Shown here piece by piece: positions 1 through 9,368 of a stretch of DNA of 64,000 bases. Within the stretch, counting starts at the first letter, position 1, and each line of letters opens with the position of its first letter. Both the position numbers and the translations under genes were made by a program. The DNA is taken from contig NZ_JAPFQL010000020.1 in NCBI RefSeq assembly GCF_028446585.1, positions 1 through 64,000 on the forward strand, in the 5' to 3' direction. The notes under the pieces are model-generated. The model did no database searches. It saw nothing but the letters and a program-made list of their open reading frames with translations, and was not told where the DNA came from. The stretch comes from Intrasporangium calvum (GTDB taxonomy: Bacteria; Actinomycetota; Actinomycetes; Actinomycetales; Dermatophilaceae).

Positions 1-990
<990 letters not shown>

Positions 991-1077
991 TCACCGGACC
1001 ATTGAACCGTAGGTGTCCAGTGGCTGAACACGGCCGACCGCTGTGTGGACGCCCACAGCACGGGACGAGCGGGTGTC

Positions 1078-1092
1078 GTATGCCGCTGGGCT
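1078..1092 (+). repeat. Dispersed 15-bp repeat, copy 1 (intergenic)
   Basis: Exact GTATGCCGCTGGGCT in the roughly 325-bp space between serC and the next gene. I see no other feature in that space. First of ten exact copies in the window. Confidence 0.9.
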
Positions 1093-1249
1093 GGGTTCCT
1101 GGTGCCGGCCGGGCTCTGGCGGTGGGTCGGGTCGGTGGATTGCATCGCCTTGACCTCGGGCCGTCCACATCCCCTTGGGCCCTGACCGGTCCTCCACAGG
1201 TGTGAGGTCAGCCAGAGCGGCAGCGGCGGCGAATGGGGAGGCTGAGGGC

Positions 1250-2134
1250 ATGGATCTGTCGCATGTCGCTCGGCGTGACGTCTTCTCGGCGGCCTGGGCC
1301 CGGGGCCACGGCCTCGACTCCGACGCGATCGCGCGCGCCGTGGGCGAAGGTCGGGCGCATCCGCTCGTGCGCGGGTGGTACGCGACGCGACCGCCGGCCG
1401 ATGACGTCGACTGGAACCGGCTGGCTGCCCGGGCGGCGTTCTACCGGTTCGAGGGCCGGGCCATGGTCAGCCACCAGTCCGCGTTGATCTGGGCGAGCCT
1501 GCCGGTGATGTACGCCGACCTGCGCACCGTCCACCTGACCCGGATCGCCGCCGGATCATCGCGGCGCCGGCCGGGGGTGATGCTGCACCGGGCCGTCTGG
1601 GGTGTGCCCGAGAGTGACCGGGTGCCGCTCGCGGTCGCGATCGTCCAGGCCGGCCTGGCGGCTGAGCCGCTGACGGCCCTGATCGCGGCGGATGCCGCGC
1701 TGCACGGCAGGAAGGTGGACCGAGGCGACCTCGACGAAGCGATCGACCTGCTCGGCCGGTCGCGGCAGATCGCGCCCGTCCGGACGATGCTGGAGCACGC
1801 GGACGGCCGGATCGAGTCTCCTGGCGAGAGCATCGCCGGCCACCGGTTGCGCCAGCTCGGCTGGCAGGTCGAGCCGCAGTTCCGCGTCGAGACCGACCAG
1901 GGGGAGAAGGTGGCCGACTTCCGGATCGTCGGGACTCGGGTCCTCGTCGAGGTCGATGGCAAGGCCAAGTACTGCGGTGACGAGGGACCGGACGCGGTCT
2001 TCCGCGAGAAGCGGCGCGAGGACGCCGTCCGGCGCAAGGACTGGAGGTTCGTCCGCCTGGTCATGGCCGAGCTCGACGACCTGCGGCTCATCGAAGGCCG
2101 GGTCCGGGAGCAGCTCGCAGCCGACGCCGCTTGA
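1250..2134 (+). CDS. DUF559-type protein with AbiEi-like N-terminus
   Basis: A 294-residue protein. The N-terminal part resembles the helix-turn-helix/linker region of the AbiEi-like proteins common in actinobacteria (GLDSDAIARAVGEGR, HPLVRGWYA, VSHQSALIWASLP). The C-terminal part, about residues 195-290, has a nuclease-like core: ESIAGHRLRQLGW, then ADFRI, then VLVEVDGKAKY and a basic KRREDAVRRKDW segment. This is the layout of a Vsr/PD-(D/E)XK fold. ATG 1250 is chosen because similarity begins there; the frame stays open upstream. No partner antitoxin or methylase is adjacent, so defence, repair or another role remains open. Confidence 0.7.
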   Translation: MDLSHVARRDVFSAAWARGHGLDSDAIARAVGEGRAHPLVRGWYATRPPADDVDWNRLAARAAFYRFEGRAMVSHQSALIWASLPVMYADLRTVHLTRIAAGSSRRRPGVMLHRAVWGVPESDRVPLAVAIVQAGLAAEPLTALIAADAALHGRKVDRGDLDEAIDLLGRSRQIAPVRTMLEHADGRIESPGESIAGHRLRQLGWQVEPQFRVETDQGEKVADFRIVGTRVLVEVDGKAKYCGDEGPDAVFREKRREDAVRRKDWRFVRLVMAELDDLRLIEGRVREQLAADAA

Positions 2135-2231
2135 ACCGCCCCCACCGCTGACGACGGCCCGGCTCCATGCTGTGCGTCGGGTCGACCTCGATGCGTCGCA
2201 AGCGCCTGCCTGCGTCGGGGTCATGCCTATC

Positions 2232-2275
2232 GAAAACCTGGATGCGTCTCCTCGAGGCGACGCATCCAGGTTTTC
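2232..2275. terminator. Strong hairpin between convergent genes
   Basis: A perfect 17-bp inverted repeat (2232-2248 pairs with 2259-2275) around a 10-nt loop containing CTCGAG. The right side ends in TTTTC and is followed by a second TTTTCTGGCA. It sits between the convergent DUF559-type gene and citrate synthase gene, so it likely terminates both. Confidence 0.7.
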
Positions 2276-2341
2276 TGGCATTTTCTGGCACCGCCGGGCT
2301 CGGCCCGGTCGGCGGCAATCAGTGGGCGATCATGTGGGCGA

Positions 2342-3463
2342 TCAGTGAGCGAGGTCGGGGGTCCAGCCGTCGACGTCCTCGGGCTTGCGCGGACCCTCGC
2401 CGATGTAGCGCGACGACGGCCGGATCAGGCGACCGGTGACCTTCTGCTCGAGGATGTGCGCCGACCAGCCAGCCGTGCGCGCACAGGTGAACATCGGGGT
2501 GAACATCTGCGGTGGCACCTCGGCGAAGTCGAGGATCACCGCGGCCCAGAACTCGACGTTGGTGGCGAGAACCCGGTCGGGGCGGCGGGCCTGCAACTCC
2601 TCGAGTGCTGCCTTCTCGAGCGCGGCGGCCGTCTCGAACCGGGGCGCCCCGAGCCGCTCCGCTGCCGCGCGCAGGACTCGCGCCCGCGGGTCCTCGGCCC
2701 GGTAGACGCGGTGCCCGAAGCCCATCAGGCGCTCGCCCCGGTCCAGCACTCCCTTGACGTAGGCGAGTGCGTCGCCCTCGCGTTCGACTCCCTCGAGCAT
2801 GTGGAGCACCCGGGACGGCGCGCCGCCGTGGAGCGGACCGGACATGGCGCCGACGGCACCTGAGAGGGCGGCGGCGACGTCGGCACCGGTCGAGGTGATG
2901 ACGCGTGCCGTGAAGGTCGAGGCGTTCATGCCGTGCTCGGCCGCGGAGACCCAGTAGGCGTCGACGGCTTCGACGTGCTTCGGGTCCGGCTCGCCGCGCC
3001 ACCGGATCATGAACCGCTCGGTGATCGTCCTGGCCTTGTCGACCTCGGACTGCGGCACCATCGGCTTGTCGAGACCGCGAGCGGACTGGCCGACGAAGGA
3101 CAGCGCCATCACGGCAGCCCGGGCCAGGTTGGCGCGCACCTCCTCGGGCTCGATGTCGAGGGTCGGCCGGAAGCCCCAGCCCGGGGCGAGCATCGCCAGG
3201 GCGGACTGGACGTCGACCCGGACGTCGCCGGTGTGGACCGGGAGCGGATAGGGCTCGGCCGGCGGCAGGCCAGGGTTGAACTTGTTGTCGACGAGCAGGC
3301 CCCAGACGTTGCCGAAGGACACGTGACCCACGAGGTCCTCGATGTCGACGCCGCGGTAGCGCAGCGCGCCACCCTCCTTGTCGGGCTCGGCGATGGCCGA
3401 CTCGAAGGCGATGACCCCCTCGAGGCCTGGCTTGAAGTCCGGGTCGGGTGTGTGGTCTGCCAT
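2342..3463 (-). CDS. Citrate synthase, citrate synthase 2 / CitA-like
   Basis: Condenses acetyl-CoA (or, in related enzymes, propionyl-CoA) with oxaloacetate. The 373-residue protein has the family landmarks: LRYRGVDIEDL near the N-terminus, GPLHGGAPSRV with a catalytic histidine, GFGHRVYRAEDPRA with the second histidine, and a C-terminal SAHILEQ...RPSSRYIG segment. It most resembles the shorter actinobacterial citrate synthase 2 group rather than GltA. ATG 3463 gives a normal N-terminus; the frame is open further upstream without similarity. The gene stands alone and ends at the hairpin at 2232-2275. Citrate versus 2-methylcitrate synthase activity cannot be told from sequence. Confidence 0.88.
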   Translation of the reverse strand: MADHTPDPDFKPGLEGVIAFESAIAEPDKEGGALRYRGVDIEDLVGHVSFGNVWGLLVDNKFNPGLPPAEPYPLPVHTGDVRVDVQSALAMLAPGWGFRPTLDIEPEEVRANLARAAVMALSFVGQSARGLDKPMVPQSEVDKARTITERFMIRWRGEPDPKHVEAVDAYWVSAAEHGMNASTFTARVITSTGADVAAALSGAVGAMSGPLHGGAPSRVLHMLEGVEREGDALAYVKGVLDRGERLMGFGHRVYRAEDPRARVLRAAAERLGAPRFETAAALEKAALEELQARRPDRVLATNVEFWAAVILDFAEVPPQMFTPMFTCARTAGWSAHILEQKVTGRLIRPSSRYIGEGPRKPEDVDGWTPDLAH

Positions 3464-3579
3464 GTCGGTCCTTGTCAGGTTCGATGGGCACCGCGGTGGT
3501 CTGCCACCCCGGCGTGGGCCACCAGCCATTCTGCACATCGCAGGCCGTCGCCGTCGGACGGGGCTGACAGACTCACCGT

Positions 3580-4209
3580 ATGCCGTCAGCAGCGCACCAA
3601 TCGGCTTACGCCCACGACGTTCTCACCGGCCGGGACGACGAGGACTTCGACCTCGTCCGCTTCGATGGCACTGACCTGAGCCGCGCCCATCTCGAGGGGG
3701 TCACCTTCCTCGAGTGCACCCTCACCGGCTGCACCCTCGACGACGTGCACCTCGAGTCGTCGCGGTGGTCGGAATGTCGCTGGGAGCGGGTCGGTGGAGC
3801 CGGCGTCACGCTGGCACGGGCGAGCCTCGCCGACGTCACGATCGAGGGTTGCAGGCTGGCGGCCGTCTCCGCGTGGGGATCGACCTGGCGGGACGTCACC
3901 GTGACCGGTGGCAAGGTCGACTTCCTCAACCTGCGGGGCTCCCGGCTCAAGGACGTGCGTTTCGTCGACTGCATCGTCACCGAGCTGGACCTCGCGGAGG
4001 CCACCGTGGACGGCCTGAGCTTCGAGGGGTGCACCCTCGTCGAGCCGGAGTTCGGGAGGGGGTCGCATGCCGCTCTCGACCTCTCCGGGGCGACGCTGCG
4101 TTCGCCGCGTGGCTTGACCGCGCTCAAGGGGGCGCGAGTGAGCCGCCTCCAGCTGATCGAGCTGGCTGATGTTCTCGCTGCGGAGCTCGGCCTCGACATC
4201 GCGGACTGA
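3580..4209 (+). CDS. Pentapeptide-repeat protein
   Basis: A 209-residue protein built from A(D/N)Lxx-like five-residue repeats from about residue 25 to 180, for example DLSRAHLEGVTFLECTLTG, NLRGSRLKDVRFVDC and DLAEATVDGLSFEGC. Such repeats fold as a right-handed quadrilateral beta-helix that can mimic DNA in Qnr/MfpA proteins. The last 30 residues (LTALKGARVSRLQLIELADVLAAELG) resemble the C-terminal helix of MfpA/Qnr-like proteins. No signal peptide or membrane segment is seen. The repeat class is clear; gyrase protection is only a possibility. Confidence 0.8.
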   Translation: MPSAAHQSAYAHDVLTGRDDEDFDLVRFDGTDLSRAHLEGVTFLECTLTGCTLDDVHLESSRWSECRWERVGGAGVTLARASLADVTIEGCRLAAVSAWGSTWRDVTVTGGKVDFLNLRGSRLKDVRFVDCIVTELDLAEATVDGLSFEGCTLVEPEFGRGSHAALDLSGATLRSPRGLTALKGARVSRLQLIELADVLAAELGLDIAD

Positions 4210-4217
4210 CGCCGTCC

Positions 4218-4319
4218 CACCTCGAGTGGCCCCGCCGTCCACAGACCAGGTCACGACCTGCTGTGGATGCCGGGGCCACTCGAGATTGGGGGGTGTGGAT
4301 GCCGGGGCCACTCGAGGTG
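4218..4319. terminator. Inverted and direct repeats between convergent genes
   Basis: A 16-bp arm (4218-4233, core CTCGAGTGGCCCC) has its exact reverse complement at 4304-4319. The right arm lies in the second of two 22-bp direct copies (4263-4284 and 4295-4316) spaced 32 bp apart. Inner GTCCACAG/CTGTGGA and CAGGTC/GACCTG segments can also pair. It probably terminates both flanking genes. Confidence 0.55.
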
Positions 4320-4325
4320 GGGGGG

Positions 4326-4730
4326 TCAGTTGATGGCGCCGGGCTTTCCGCGCCGGAGGGCGGAGGTCGCGGCGTCCTTGGCCCGGTCCTTCGCCGTCAG
4401 CTGGTCCGTCGGGCGGATCCGCTTGGTGAGGTCGGCACCCCGCAACAGGCTGGGCAGCGGCGTCGCGGAGACCGGATAGACCGTGATGGCCGTGTCACCG
4501 CTGAAGACGATCCAGAGCGACCGGTCGCCCTCGTAGACCTTGAGGATGCTGCCGTCCGAGAGCGACTTCGCGTGGTCGAACGCCTGCTTGCGCGCCTTCT
4601 CGCTCGCGATGACCTTCTGCGCTGCCTCCTTCGCAGGCTCGCGCAACGCCTTGCTCGCCACCCAGATCTGGGGGCCGTACTTGGCGCCCACCTTGACGAT
4701 CTTCGAGACCGCCCTGCCCGTGCCTGCCAT
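4326..4730 (-). CDS. Conserved hypothetical actinobacterial protein
   Basis: A 134-residue basic protein starting MAGTGRAVSKIVKVGAKYG. The N-terminal half is Ala/Lys-rich and helical (KALREPAKEAAQKVIASEKARKQ). The middle is a short beta-rich core (SILKVYEGDRSLWIVFSGDTAITVYP) and the tail is basic. There is no signal peptide, membrane segment or catalytic motif. The gene is divergent from pdxH across 58 bp. Codon use matches its neighbours, so I take it as real, but I do not recognise a function. Confidence 0.65.
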   Translation of the reverse strand: MAGTGRAVSKIVKVGAKYGPQIWVASKALREPAKEAAQKVIASEKARKQAFDHAKSLSDGSILKVYEGDRSLWIVFSGDTAITVYPVSATPLPSLLRGADLTKRIRPTDQLTAKDRAKDAATSALRRGKPGAIN

Positions 4731-4788
4731 GGGTCACTCCTCGTCGCTCGCTGGTCGCGGGTCCTGCCCCGAACCCTAGTCTGGAGGC

Positions 4789-5475
4789 ATGGCCAGACCC
4801 GATCCTGAACACACCGGCCCCGTCGACGCCGCGGACGGTCTGCTCGAGGCGGACGTGCCCGGGGCTCCGTACCCACTCGTCCGGAGCTGGGTCGACACCG
4901 CTCTCGCCGCCGGGCGTGACGACGGGTCCGAGCCGACGGCGATGGCCGTGGCGACAGTGGATGCCGACGGGCGGCCGAACGTGCGCACCGTCCTCATGCG
5001 CTTCCTCGACGAGCGTGGTCCGGGCTTCGTGACCAACCTCGAGTCCACCAAGGCCGAGGAGCTGTCGGCCAACCCGCGGATCGCCGCCACGCTGACCTGG
5101 CCCGCGCTGCACCGCGCGGTCCGGTTCCGCGGACTGGTCGAGCCGGTCGACCGGGAGGAGGTGGCGGCCTACTTCAACTCTCGGCCGTATGGTTCGAGGC
5201 TGTCGGCGTGGGCGTCCGACCAGTCGCGGCCCGCTGCCGGGCGGGGGCAGCTGGAGCAGCGCTGGCAGGAGATGCTCGAGCGGTTCCCCGACCGGGGCGA
5301 GCCGGGCGACATGCCGGTGCCGGACTTCTGGGGCGGCTACCGGATCAGGTGTGACGAGGTGGAGTTCTGGGCGGGGCGGGTCGATCGACTGCACGACCGG
5401 ATCGTCTTCACCCGCACCGGTGACGGCGACCTGGCGGACCCGCACTCCTGGGCCCGCTCACGCCGGCAGCCCTGA
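4789..5475 (+). CDS. pdxH: Pyridoxamine 5'-phosphate oxidase
   Basis: FMN enzyme that oxidises pyridoxine or pyridoxamine phosphate to pyridoxal phosphate. The 228-residue length fits. Landmarks are EPTAMAVATVDADGRPNVRTVLMRF (FMN phosphate contacts), ANPRIAATLTW, the RPYGSRLSAWASDQS segment, and the C-terminal PVPDFWGGYRIRCDEVEFW block that lines the active site. ATG 4789 is the only sensible start. It lies within 4 kb of serC, another PLP-related gene. A hairpin follows at 5539-5569. Confidence 0.92.
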   Translation: MARPDPEHTGPVDAADGLLEADVPGAPYPLVRSWVDTALAAGRDDGSEPTAMAVATVDADGRPNVRTVLMRFLDERGPGFVTNLESTKAEELSANPRIAATLTWPALHRAVRFRGLVEPVDREEVAAYFNSRPYGSRLSAWASDQSRPAAGRGQLEQRWQEMLERFPDRGEPGDMPVPDFWGGYRIRCDEVEFWAGRVDRLHDRIVFTRTGDGDLADPHSWARSRRQP

Positions 5476-5538
5476 GCCCGTGCCCTCAGCTCGGGGGCTG
5501 AGCTCGGGGGGTGAGCTCGGGGTTCCGGGACAAGGAGA

Positions 5539-5569
5539 CAGGGCAGCCCGACCGGGTCGGACTGCCCTG
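5539..5569. terminator. Hairpin between pdxH and convergent membrane-protein gene
   Basis: Arms 5539-5553 (CAGGGCAGCCCGACC) and 5555-5569 (GGTCGGACTGCCCTG) pair with one mismatch and a one-base centre. No T-run follows. It can serve both convergent genes. Confidence 0.6.
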
Positions 5570-5615
5570 CACTCATCCTTGGTGCGGGTGGGGACGCGGC
5601 TATCGCGTGGCCACC

Positions 5616-6752
5616 TCACACGTTCCGGAAGAAATCACTTCGCGGACCACCTCCTTCCTTGCTGCTCACCCCGACCGTACGTCGGTGGGGCGCCGGCCGC
5701 CAAGGGGTTATCAGGGCCCGGCGCTGCGCCCCGTCGGGCGAGGTGACGTCCGAATCGTCAGGGCCGCCACCCGACCAGCGCCGACCGAGGAGCGCGAGGA
5801 CGAGCGGGATCTCCACGTAGACGTGTGGGCTGCCCAGGGCGTCGTGGAGCACGACCCCCGTGGAGTAGTCGCTGACGAGCAGGACTGCGAACATCGCGGC
5901 TCCGAGGAACCCGATGGCCCAGACCCGCGCACCGGTCAGCCACGGCAGCCGCTCCTCGAGGTCCGCCGCGGCGTCGGGGGCGTGGCGCGGGAAGAACGCG
6001 ACCCAGGTCAGCAGGTGCATGGTCTGAAGGAAGGCGAACGCAGCGAGGAAGCGGGTGCCGACGACGGTGCCCACCCCTCCGGGCGGCTGGGCCCCCGCGA
6101 CGACGGAGTGGCCGTCGCCGACGAGGCTTCGGACGAACGTGGCATCCGTCCCGAGCCAGGAGTCGGCCCAGCCGGCCACGATGAGAGCCGGGATGACCAG
6201 GGCCCAGCCGGCCTGCAGGACACGGAAGGCGCGTCGGGACCGGGCCGACGGGAGGCGCCGTGACCACTCCCAGAGGAAGACGACAACCGTGACGAGGTGC
6301 AGGTGCGCCAGTGCGACGAAGTGCTCCTCGGGCCACCGCAGCGAGGCGAGGGCGGCCACGCCGGTCAGCGCCCACACCGGCACCCGCTGAGGTCGGGCGA
6401 GCACGCGGGGGATCGACACGGCGACGAGCGCATACCCGAGCAGGATCTCCGCGACGTTGGCCGGACGGCCGACCAGCCCGCCCAGCAGCCGGCTGAGGAC
6501 GATCCCCGCGAGGAGCACGGCCACGAGGCGCATGAACGGCCGCCCGAGGCCCAGGGCGAGGCCGGAGAACCGACCCGCGACGTATCGCAGCTCGAGCACG
6601 GCGTGAAGGACACCGAGGAGGACGACGCCGAGCACCACCGTGGACACGGCCGACGCGAGCGACACCGCCAGGGACCCCGCGACGACCACGAGGCACGACG
6701 TGAACAGCACGGCCACCCGGGGGCCCGCCCCCGTGGGCCCGGGAAGGGTCAC
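5616..6752 (-). CDS. Multi-pass membrane protein, unknown function
   Basis: A 378-residue protein with about eight hydrophobic segments. Several carry histidines or aromatics at helix ends: LHAVLELRYVAGRF, HFVALAHLHLVTVVVFLWEW, LQTMHLLTWVAFFPRH, VVLHDALGSPHVYVEIP. A His-rich helical bundle could bind metal or haem, and a distant likeness to carotenoid-cleaving Brp/Blh proteins crossed my mind, but I cannot support a family. The C-terminal 45 residues are polar. GTG/ATG choices near 6752 are uncertain. Convergent with pdxH. Confidence 0.7.
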   Translation of the reverse strand: MTLPGPTGAGPRVAVLFTSCLVVVAGSLAVSLASAVSTVVLGVVLLGVLHAVLELRYVAGRFSGLALGLGRPFMRLVAVLLAGIVLSRLLGGLVGRPANVAEILLGYALVAVSIPRVLARPQRVPVWALTGVAALASLRWPEEHFVALAHLHLVTVVVFLWEWSRRLPSARSRRAFRVLQAGWALVIPALIVAGWADSWLGTDATFVRSLVGDGHSVVAGAQPPGGVGTVVGTRFLAAFAFLQTMHLLTWVAFFPRHAPDAAADLEERLPWLTGARVWAIGFLGAAMFAVLLVSDYSTGVVLHDALGSPHVYVEIPLVLALLGRRWSGGGPDDSDVTSPDGAQRRALITPWRPAPHRRTVGVSSKEGGGPRSDFFRNV

Positions 6753-6782
6753 GGCACCCAGCCGGCGCCGACCCGGGCAGCG

Positions 6783-6797
6783 AGCCCAGCGGCATAC
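6783..6797 (-). repeat. Dispersed 15-bp repeat, copy 2 (intergenic)
   Basis: Exact reverse-strand copy just upstream of the membrane-protein start, in the 244-bp divergent space before the MFS gene. The extended flank GCGAGCCCAGCGGCATACGGCAC recurs at other copies. Confidence 0.9.
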
Positions 6798-6996
6798 GGC
6801 ACGCTCGTGAGGTGCTGACCGGGAGTGTTCACGGATTCATCGTTTCTGGGGGATCGGGCGCCGGGCGACCGCAGATGCGCAATCGTTAGGGGGCCGTGGC
6901 GCGTCCGAGACCGTTGAGCACGAGGCGTGCCCGCCGAGGTGACCAAGAAGTGGCCACCTGGTGAGACGGCGCCCGCTGAACCGTAAGGTGCGAACG

Positions 6997-8247
6997 ATGA
7001 CCGTGCCCGTTCCGACGCCGGAGCCGACACCCGAGCAGGGCTCTCGCGCCACCCTTCGGGCCATCGCGCTGTCGGCCTACGGTCCGACCCTCCTGGCCTC
7101 GACGGGCACGGGCGCCATTGCCCCGATCATCGCCGTGTCGGCGCGCGAGCTCGGCGCCTCGGTCGGCCTCGCCGCGCTCCTCGTCGCGGCGCTCGGCGTG
7201 GGCACCCTGCTCGGCGACCTGCCCTCCGGCGCCCTGGCCGCGCGGATCGGTGAGCGCAAGGCACTGCTCGTCGCAGCACTCGTGGAGGCGGGCGGCATGG
7301 CCCTGTCGGCGACCGCCGGGTCCCTCGCCATGCTGTTCGCCGGCGTCGTCGTGATCGGTCTGGCCGCGTCGCTCTTCGGCCTGGCCCGGCAGGCGTACCT
7401 CACCGAGGCCGTCCCGGTCCGGATGCGGGCCCGCGCGCTCTCCACACTGGGCGGTGTCCACCGCATCGGCTACTTCGTCGGCCCCTTCCTGGGGGCGCTG
7501 GTCGTCGCCACCTGGGACGTGGCGGCTGCCTACGTGGTCGGCGCCGGGGCGAGTCTGGCGGCCTTCGTCCTCGTCCTCGTCGCCCCCGACATCACGCGGC
7601 GGAGCGGCCACGGGCAACCGGTCCGCCAACGGTCGGTGGTCTCGGTCCTCGTCGAGCACCGCACGGTCCTGCTGACGCTCGGAGTCGGCGCCATGTGGGT
7701 CTCCGGGGCGCGCACGGTCCGCGAGGCACTCGTGCCGCTCTGGGCCGAGTCGGTCGGGCTGTCCCCGAGCCAGACCGCGCTCGTCTTCGGGGTCTCCGGC
7801 GCCGTCGACATGCTGCTGTTCTACCCGTCCGGCTGGCTCATGGACCGCCACGGGCGCGTCGCCGCGGCCGTGCCCAGCATGCTCGTCCTCGGGCTCGGCA
7901 TGGCGCTGCTGCCCCTCAGCACGACGTTGGTCGCCGTCACGGCCGCAGCCACGGTGCTCGGCCTGGGCAACGGCCTGGGGGCCGGCCTCATCATGACGCT
8001 CGGCGCCGACGCGTCCCCCGCCGAGGGGCGCGCCCAGTTCCTCGGGGGGTGGCGCCTGTGCGCGGACGTGGGAAGAGCAGCGGGTCCCCTCGCGTTGTCA
8101 GGGCTGAGCGCCATCATGACGCTCGGCGCCGCCTCGGTCGCCCTCGGCATCGGCGCGGTCGCCGGCGCGGTGTGGCTGCGCATCTGGGTGCCCCGTCACG
8201 ACCCGACGCGGCGAGCCGGGGCAACGAAGGATTCTTTGAGAGAGTAG
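6997..8247 (+). CDS. MFS transporter
   Basis: A 416-residue major facilitator protein with about twelve hydrophobic helices. The loop after helix 2 is DLPSGALAARIGERKALL, matching the MFS A-motif. The middle has a basic cytoplasmic loop (DITRRSGHGQPVRQRSV). Drug-efflux-type members share this form, but the substrate is unknown. ATG 6997 follows AAGGTG at 6985-6990 and is preferred over an upstream open extension. The DtxR-type regulator begins 5 bp after the stop, so the two are likely co-transcribed and the transporter may be metal-linked. Confidence 0.85.
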   Translation: MTVPVPTPEPTPEQGSRATLRAIALSAYGPTLLASTGTGAIAPIIAVSARELGASVGLAALLVAALGVGTLLGDLPSGALAARIGERKALLVAALVEAGGMALSATAGSLAMLFAGVVVIGLAASLFGLARQAYLTEAVPVRMRARALSTLGGVHRIGYFVGPFLGALVVATWDVAAAYVVGAGASLAAFVLVLVAPDITRRSGHGQPVRQRSVVSVLVEHRTVLLTLGVGAMWVSGARTVREALVPLWAESVGLSPSQTALVFGVSGAVDMLLFYPSGWLMDRHGRVAAAVPSMLVLGLGMALLPLSTTLVAVTAAATVLGLGNGLGAGLIMTLGADASPAEGRAQFLGGWRLCADVGRAAGPLALSGLSAIMTLGAASVALGIGAVAGAVWLRIWVPRHDPTRRAGATKDSLRE

Positions 8248-8251
8248 GACA

Positions 8252-8989
8252 GTGACCGACCTCATCGACACCACAGAGATGTACCTCCGGACGATCTTCG
8301 AGCTGGAGGAGGAGGGCATCATCCCCCTCCGGGCGCGGATCGCCGAGCGGCTCGGCCACTCCGGCCCGACGGTGTCGCAGACAGTTGCCCGGATGGAGCG
8401 TGACGGTCTCGTCAGCGTGACCGACGACCGCCACCTCGAGCTCTCCGACGAGGGTCGCCTGCTCGCGACCCGCGTGATGCGCAAGCACCGACTCGCCGAG
8501 CGGCTCCTCGTCGACGTCATCGGGCTCGAGTGGGAGTACGCCCACGACGAGGCGTGCCGATGGGAGCACGTCATGTCGGAGAAGGTGGAGCGCAAGATCC
8601 TCAGCCTCATCCAGGACGGGCGCGAATCGCCCTACGGCAACCCGATTCCCGGTCTCGAGGAGCTCGGTCTCGACGTGTCGGGGGACTTCCGCACCGGCCT
8701 CGTCCCGCTGACCCAGGCCGCGGGGGCCGAGCCGGTGGCGCTGACCATCCGGCGGATCGGGGAGCCGGTGCAGGTCGACCCGGAGGCCCTCGGCCTGCTG
8801 ACGTCGGCCGGGTTGGTGCCGGGGGGGCGCGTCTCGGTCGTCCTCGAAGAGGGCCGGATCGTCGCCTGTCGCGAGGGCACGGACCGGTCGACCGGCGTCT
8901 CCTTGCCGGAGGACGTGGCGGCCCACGTCTTCGGCCAGCGAGAGACCGGCGAGCCCGCCGCCACGACGGCCGCGCCCCGGCCGGCCTGA
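8252..8989 (+). CDS. DtxR/IdeR-family metal-dependent repressor
   Basis: A 245-residue regulator. The N-terminal winged helix (residues 1-70) reads TTEMYLRTIFELEEEG, RIAERLGHSGPTVSQTVARMERDGLV. The metal-site region holds MRKHRLAERLLVDVIG and YAHDEACRWEHVMS, with the Met, Cys, Glu and His ligands expected of DtxR. A C-terminal SH3-like domain follows (VALTIRRIGEP...GRVSVVLEEG). Known members repress iron or manganese uptake when metal is bound. The GTG start lies 5 bp after the MFS stop. Iron versus manganese cannot be decided from sequence. Confidence 0.9.
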   Translation: MTDLIDTTEMYLRTIFELEEEGIIPLRARIAERLGHSGPTVSQTVARMERDGLVSVTDDRHLELSDEGRLLATRVMRKHRLAERLLVDVIGLEWEYAHDEACRWEHVMSEKVERKILSLIQDGRESPYGNPIPGLEELGLDVSGDFRTGLVPLTQAAGAEPVALTIRRIGEPVQVDPEALGLLTSAGLVPGGRVSVVLEEGRIVACREGTDRSTGVSLPEDVAAHVFGQRETGEPAATTAAPRPA

Positions 8990-8990
8990 C

Positions 8991-9021
8991 GCTCAGGCCG
9001 GCTCCGGCCGGGACCCTGAGC
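8991..9021 (+). terminator. Hairpin just after the DtxR-type gene
   Basis: GCTCAGG at 8991-8997 pairs with CCTGAGC at 9015-9021, with further G/C pairing inside. It lies 2 bp past the stop codon and ahead of the riboswitch region. Confidence 0.5.
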
Positions 9022-9164
9022 CCGCCCCGCCGAGCCGGCCCCTGAGGCGCCCCCCGCGCCACCCCCGAGCCACCTCCCGAGAAAGTTGTCCCCAAGTCGT
9101 GACCGGGGCGTGACAACCGCAGGGGGTTTGGATAGTTTGAGCAGGCTCGCTCTGAAGGGGTGGG

Positions 9165-9362
9165 TGCTCTGGACCGGATCGCCAAATCCTGCCGCCGGAC
9201 CGGGGCTCGTCACACACCGCATGGCAGGAGCGGGGGAACCACTTCTCCGGGCGTCGTGAGACGCCCTTGGGGTGAAGTCCTCCGAGGACCTTCGGGTCCG
9301 AGCGAGGGCCGGGTAGTACCTCCCACCCGAACCCGACAGCTCACCTCGCAGGCGTCGAGAGG
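9165..9362 (+). ncRNA. c-di-AMP riboswitch (ydaO-yuaA type)
   Basis: The leader of the NlpC/P60 gene carries the hallmarks of this aptamer: CGCCAAATCCTGCCG near 9180, GGCAGGAGCGGGGGAACCA near 9225-9240, GGGGTGAAGTCC, GGGTAGTACCTCCCACCCGAA near 9311-9334, and CGACAGCTCACCTCGCAGGCGT ending near 9357. In actinobacteria this class regulates cell-wall hydrolases, turning expression off when c-di-AMP is high. Edges are approximate. Confidence 0.92.
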
Positions 9363-9368
9363 TAGCAC

